Below, in pieces: positions 61,881 to 64,000 of a DNA stretch of 64,000 bases. Numbering within the stretch: position 1 is the stretch's first letter; each line of letters starts with the position of its first letter. This DNA is from Rhizobium etli CFN 42 (GTDB taxonomy: Bacteria > Pseudomonadota > Alphaproteobacteria > Rhizobiales > Rhizobiaceae), in assembly GCF_000092045.1 (NCBI RefSeq), contig NC_007761.1:2483001-2547000 (forward strand), in the 5' to 3' direction. The translations under genes and the position numbers were made by a program. The notes beneath the pieces are model-generated. The model saw nothing but the letters and a program-made list of their open reading frames with translations. It had not been told where the DNA came from and made no database searches.

Positions 61881-62185
61881 AGCCAATTCCTCGGGCTTCA
61901 CCGACAAGAACCCACTCCCACACTGAAGGTTCCGAATCCAGAAGCGCTGCTTGGTTCGGAATCGATGTCACCAAACTGCGTAGCGCGCGAGAACATGCTC
62001 AAAGAGTTCATCGAGCAGATGGCAGTCGCAAGGCTGCGCTTAGTGCGATATCAACACCGGCATCGAAATGTTATTCAGCAGATCACGCGTCGCACCGCCG
62101 GGTCTTGGCAGGAACGTTTCCGAATGGTGCGCGTTCACTCTTTTTAGCCCGTGCGAGAGGCGCGGGCAGCACCAGGGAGGTTATC

Positions 62186-62623
62186 ATGAAAGTCAGCAAT
62201 TGCATGACCACAGACGTGCAGATCACCGATCCGGAGCACACATTGCGAGATGTCGCCTCAATGATGGGACGTCTCGACGCCGGCGTTCTCCCGGTGGGCG
62301 AGAATGACCGGCTGGTCGGCATGATCACCGATCGCGACATCGCCATTCGTGGCGTGGCAGAGGGCAAAGGCCCCGACGCAAAAGTCCGCGACGTGATGAG
62401 TACCGATGTCAAATACTGCTTCGATGACGAAGATGTCGAAGACGTCCTTCACAACATGGGGGATCTCCAAGTGCGGCGCTTGCCGGTGCTGAACCGAAGC
62501 AAGCGGCTGGTCGGCATCATCTCGCTTGGCGATCTCGCCATGAAGGGCGAGACCATGGAAACAGGCAAAGCACTGAGCGGCATTTCGCAACGCGGCGGTG
62601 CACATTCACAGACGGCCCACTGA
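62186..62623 (+). CDS. CBS-domain protein
   Basis: A 145-residue stand-alone CBS pair. CBS1 (about 1-65): CMTTDVQITDPEHTLRDVAS then LVGMITDRDIAIRGV. CBS2 (about 70-125): VRDVMSTDVKYCFDDEDVED then LVGIISLGDLAMKG. The ribosome site AGGGAGG stands 5 nt before ATG 62186; an ATG 27 codons upstream is rejected. Such proteins bind adenine nucleotides and regulate partners; none can be named here. Surrounded by gene-poor DNA. Confidence 0.9.
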   Translation: MKVSNCMTTDVQITDPEHTLRDVASMMGRLDAGVLPVGENDRLVGMITDRDIAIRGVAEGKGPDAKVRDVMSTDVKYCFDDEDVEDVLHNMGDLQVRRLPVLNRSKRLVGIISLGDLAMKGETMETGKALSGISQRGGAHSQTAH

Positions 62624-62802
62624 CGGTCCGCGTCGTGCCACAACAAGCTGTCCATGGGTTCGGCGGTATCTGCTCATTCAACTCTCAACTCTCGCTCCAT
62701 TGCCTTTGGCGCGAGAGTGCTGCAGTTGCGCACATCAGGACGCTTTACGCAGCTCCGTAGTTATGGCTCGAGCGCCAGTTGGAACGAGCTTGGTCTTCTG
62801 TT

Positions 62803-62970
62803 TTACCGCGACCTTGGCACCTCAGCCGAGATTGAACTACTATTCGGCTCCGGTTGTTGAATCACCAGTGGCGGCGCGTCGCTGCCGCGATCAAATGGCT
62901 TGATCGCCAGGATGCCAAGTATTGAAGCAATCATTGCTCCGATAATGACGATCATCAGCATTCGCATCAT
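62803..62970 (-). CDS. small single-helix membrane protein
   Basis: A 55-residue product, MMRMLMIVIIGAMIASILGI then LAIKPFDRGSDAPPL and a Ser/Pro-rich tail. GGAG stands 6 nt upstream of the chosen ATG (minus strand). It has one N-terminal transmembrane helix. No family is recognised. In the gene-poor tail of the window; could be a relic. Confidence 0.45.
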   Translation of the reverse strand: MMRMLMIVIIGAMIASILGILAIKPFDRGSDAPPLVIQQPEPNSSSISAEVPRSR

Positions 62971-63240
62971 CAGGAACTCCACCCACCCAAGATTCAACAT
63001 TGGTCGAGGCAGATCATTCCATTGATTGTCCGTACCGCATGCTTGTCCGTGCCGCGATAACCGCCTGCTTCGGTGCGGGCTGTCCGACTTGAACGATGAC
63101 AGGCCGCCGCTCGAGTTTTACCCGCCCAGCCAGGACATGGTCGTCTGAGGGCGCTACCCCACGCCCGGCTGAAGCCCCAGGATTAGATCGACGGCCAGAT
63201 CTTCGGTAAAGCATCCATATAGGGCCGAGGCTTTCGGCTG
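62971..63240. other. gene-poor interval
   Basis: 270 bp between the micro-protein and the LysR pseudogene. A minus-strand frame at 63014-63352 is present but its composition and lack of a ribosome site do not support a gene. Confidence 0.35.
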
Positions 63241-64000
63241 TCAATGATGCCTGGATTTTTCGACGAGGAAGTCGATCAGCACTCTTACCGCCGGCAGCAT
63301 GCCCTTCGCGGTCGTGAAGACGATATAGAACTGGCTTTCCTCCGACTGCCATTGCGGCAGAACCCGCACCAGCCTACCCAGCCTGGAGATCGGCCTCGCA
63401 GGCGCTTTCGAGCAGAAGCCCGAAGCCGAGGCCGGCGCGGGCTGCATCGAGAATGGCAGTCATGCTGCGGCAGGTCAGCCTCGGCTGATGCCGGATGACC
63501 CGTTTGTCGTCATTCGGACCGATGAGTTCCCAAGTATGGAACGACACCCACGGCGTCATCGCCAGCGTCGGAAGATCGGCGAGTTCGTCGACGCAATTTA
63601 AACCACCTATACGTTCGATGAGCGACGGGCTTGCGACCAGGATGCGCCGCGCCCGGTCGAGCTTGCGCATCGCCAGACTCGTCTGTGTCTCCGGCTCGTT
63701 GGTCGCTCTCACCTCAAGATCGATCCGTTCGTTGATGAGGTCGGCGCGACGCTCGGAGCCGACAATCTGCAGCTTGATTTTCGGATAGCGTTCGAGGAAT
63801 TCAGGCAGTATCCCCTCCGACGGAAACGTCGACCAGACCAAGCGGGCAGCCCATCCGCACCACACCCTGCGGGTCTGCTTGGGCTTCGGTGACGATCGAT
63901 TTGGCGCGGTCGGCCTCCTGCAGAATGGTCTGGCATCTTTCGTAAAAAGCTTGTCCGATCTCTGTCACCCGGAAGTGACGGGTCGAACGCTCTATCAGCC
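63241..64000 (-). pseudogene. LysR-family regulator, frameshifted, cut by window end
   Basis: Only the part after the start of the HTH region is in the window: STRHFRVTEIGQAFYERCQTI, then GVVRMGCPLGLVD from the linker in one frame. Near 63825-63834 the frame shifts to FPSEGILPEFLERYPKIKLQ then IVGSERRADLINERIDLEVR, the effector domain. Near 63375-63382 an extra G in GCTGGGTAGG gives a stop in DLQAG; the remaining LVRVLPQWQSEESQFYIVFT with KGMLPAVRVLIDFLVEK lies in another frame. Two frameshifts make it a likely pseudogene. Confidence 0.75.

Noticed and set aside
1..64000. tRNA, rRNA and CRISPR
   Set aside because: No cloverleaf-like sequence, rRNA motif or regularly spaced repeat array was noticed on either strand.

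Overview
The window looks like chromosomal DNA of a fast-growing Rhizobium, probably the leguminosarum/etli group. This is inferred from the high G+C, the gene complement (class II DAHP synthase, Usg, LtrA, DUF2059/DUF2270 proteins, a Tat-type epoxide-hydrolase-like protein) and dispersed palindromic repeats of the kind that litter rhizobial intergenic DNA. No rRNA, tRNA, CRISPR array, intact insertion sequence or phage genes were seen.

Layout. 1-21 kb is mostly housekeeping: aroG-type DAHP synthase, a TadG-like protein, gor, acyP, rpiA, gph, an L,D-transpeptidase, two unrelated fumarases (class II fumC and a class I Fe-S enzyme), a diguanylate cyclase, a MarR regulator divergent from an alpha/beta hydrolase, LtrA, a DUF971 protein and moaA. 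At 21.3-22.1 kb lies a wrecked remnant of a methyltransferase and a siderophore-type FecD/FecE transporter. 22.2-31 kb is a divergent sugar or polyol catabolic locus. One arm carries a two-subunit transketolase, an FGGY kinase and a SorC-type regulator. The other carries a ribose-class ABC importer and an SDR, followed by a second SDR. A strong promoter and candidate operators lie between the arms. 32-35.5 kb has another SDR, an EamA exporter and mobA-mobB. 35.4-38.7 kb holds a dead KaiC-like ATPase and hybrid histidine kinase pair: three frameshifts in the first, and loss of the phospho-acceptor domain in the second.

39-46.6 kb is rich in redox and detoxification genes: a zeta-like GST, a coupled micro-protein, Ohr, an OmpR-type two-component system, two exported alpha/beta hydrolases and a DipZ-like CcdA-thioredoxin fusion. 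Two boxes with an exact 10-bp period lie in the divergent promoter region there and are candidate sites for the response regulator. 46.7-52 kb contains a low-complexity OmpA-family protein and a polar amino acid ABC importer that lacks its ATPase gene. 52-57.5 kb holds Usg, DUF2270, a TPR-methyltransferase, a GST and two oppositely oriented ArsR-SRPBCC pairs flanking two DUF1801 genes. 57.8-64 kb has ssuD, a frameshifted unknown gene, a beta-hydroxyacid dehydrogenase-AlkD pair, a CBS protein, and a decaying, gene-poor tail that ends in a frameshifted LysR gene cut by the window edge.

The most promising system is the 22-31 kb locus. Split transketolase plus FGGY kinase plus a ribose-class ABC importer matches the logic of transketolase-type apiose catabolism, but the sugar isomerase is absent and dehydrogenases are present, so a sugar alcohol may be the substrate. 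That assignment is inference.
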